Shown here: one piece after another, positions 5,718-5,747 of the stretch
Layout: the number at the start of each line of letters is the position of its first letter
How positions within the stretch are numbered: position 1 is the stretch's first letter
Source: an uncultured Bacteroidota bacterium
Lineage (GTDB): Bacteria; Bacteroidota; Bacteroidia; 2-12-FULL-35-15
DNA: 5,747 bases
Assembly (NCBI GenBank): GCA_903881065.1
Contig: CAIRRW010000527.1
Coordinates: 1-5,747, forward strand
Reading direction: 5' to 3'
Made by a program: the position numbers and the translations under genes
The notes under the pieces: generated by a model
What the model was told of the DNA's origin: nothing
Database searches by the model: none
The model's input: the letters and a program-made list of their open reading frames with translations, nothing else

Positions 5718-5747
5718 ATGACAGCTAAATGGCTATTCATTCAGTCA
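5718..5747 (+). CDS. Possible start of a further + strand gene (cut by window end)
   Basis: An ATG at 5718 opens a frame that stays open to the window end (MTAKWLFIQS). It starts 64 nt after the core of repeat B copy 3, a position comparable with the two genes behind copies 1 and 2. Ten codons cannot prove a gene. Confidence 0.2.
   Translation, partial: MTAKWLFIQS

Overview
The window looks like chromosomal DNA of a Bacteroidota (Bacteroidetes) bacterium, probably an environmental or uncultured lineage. The grounds are a strongly AT-rich composition, starts without a clear Shine-Dalgarno sequence, -7 elements of the Bacteroidota TAnnTTTG type, and protein types common in that phylum. This assignment is an inference from style; no marker gene is present.

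Left third (1-2031): the end of a restriction-modification locus. The window opens inside a type ISP restriction-modification gene, and only its C-terminal 382 residues (target-recognition region and tail) are visible. Its stop overlaps the start of a tcmP-like gene (three-Cys-motif partner family, methyltransferase-like fold) by an ATGA junction, so the two are probably co-translated. The TcmP-like protein breaks off abruptly where an interspersed repeat begins and is probably a truncated remnant.

Middle and right (2223-5472): a 408-residue tetratricopeptide-repeat (TPR) protein on +, an unrecognised 206-residue protein on +, and a second, 336-residue TPR protein on -. All three lack signal peptides and membrane segments, so they should be cytoplasmic. 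Nothing links them to the restriction-modification genes beyond position.

Intergenic DNA: all four gaps carry pieces of one repeat system. Module A (78 bp, two copies) follows the 3' ends of two + genes. Module B (about 77 bp with a 54-bp nearly invariant core, three copies, all in + orientation) ends 30-44 nt before the starts of two + genes and again near the right edge. Its 3' end contains an imperfect hairpin overlapping a TAnnTTTG-like -7 element, so the repeat may be a dispersed promoter or regulatory cassette. Copies 2 and 3 extend leftward into a shared stretch with an AGTGGTG/CACCACT hairpin and a GC-rich unit, which is tandemly doubled in copy 2. The repeat system, and the tcmP truncation at its edge, are the most interesting parts of the window.
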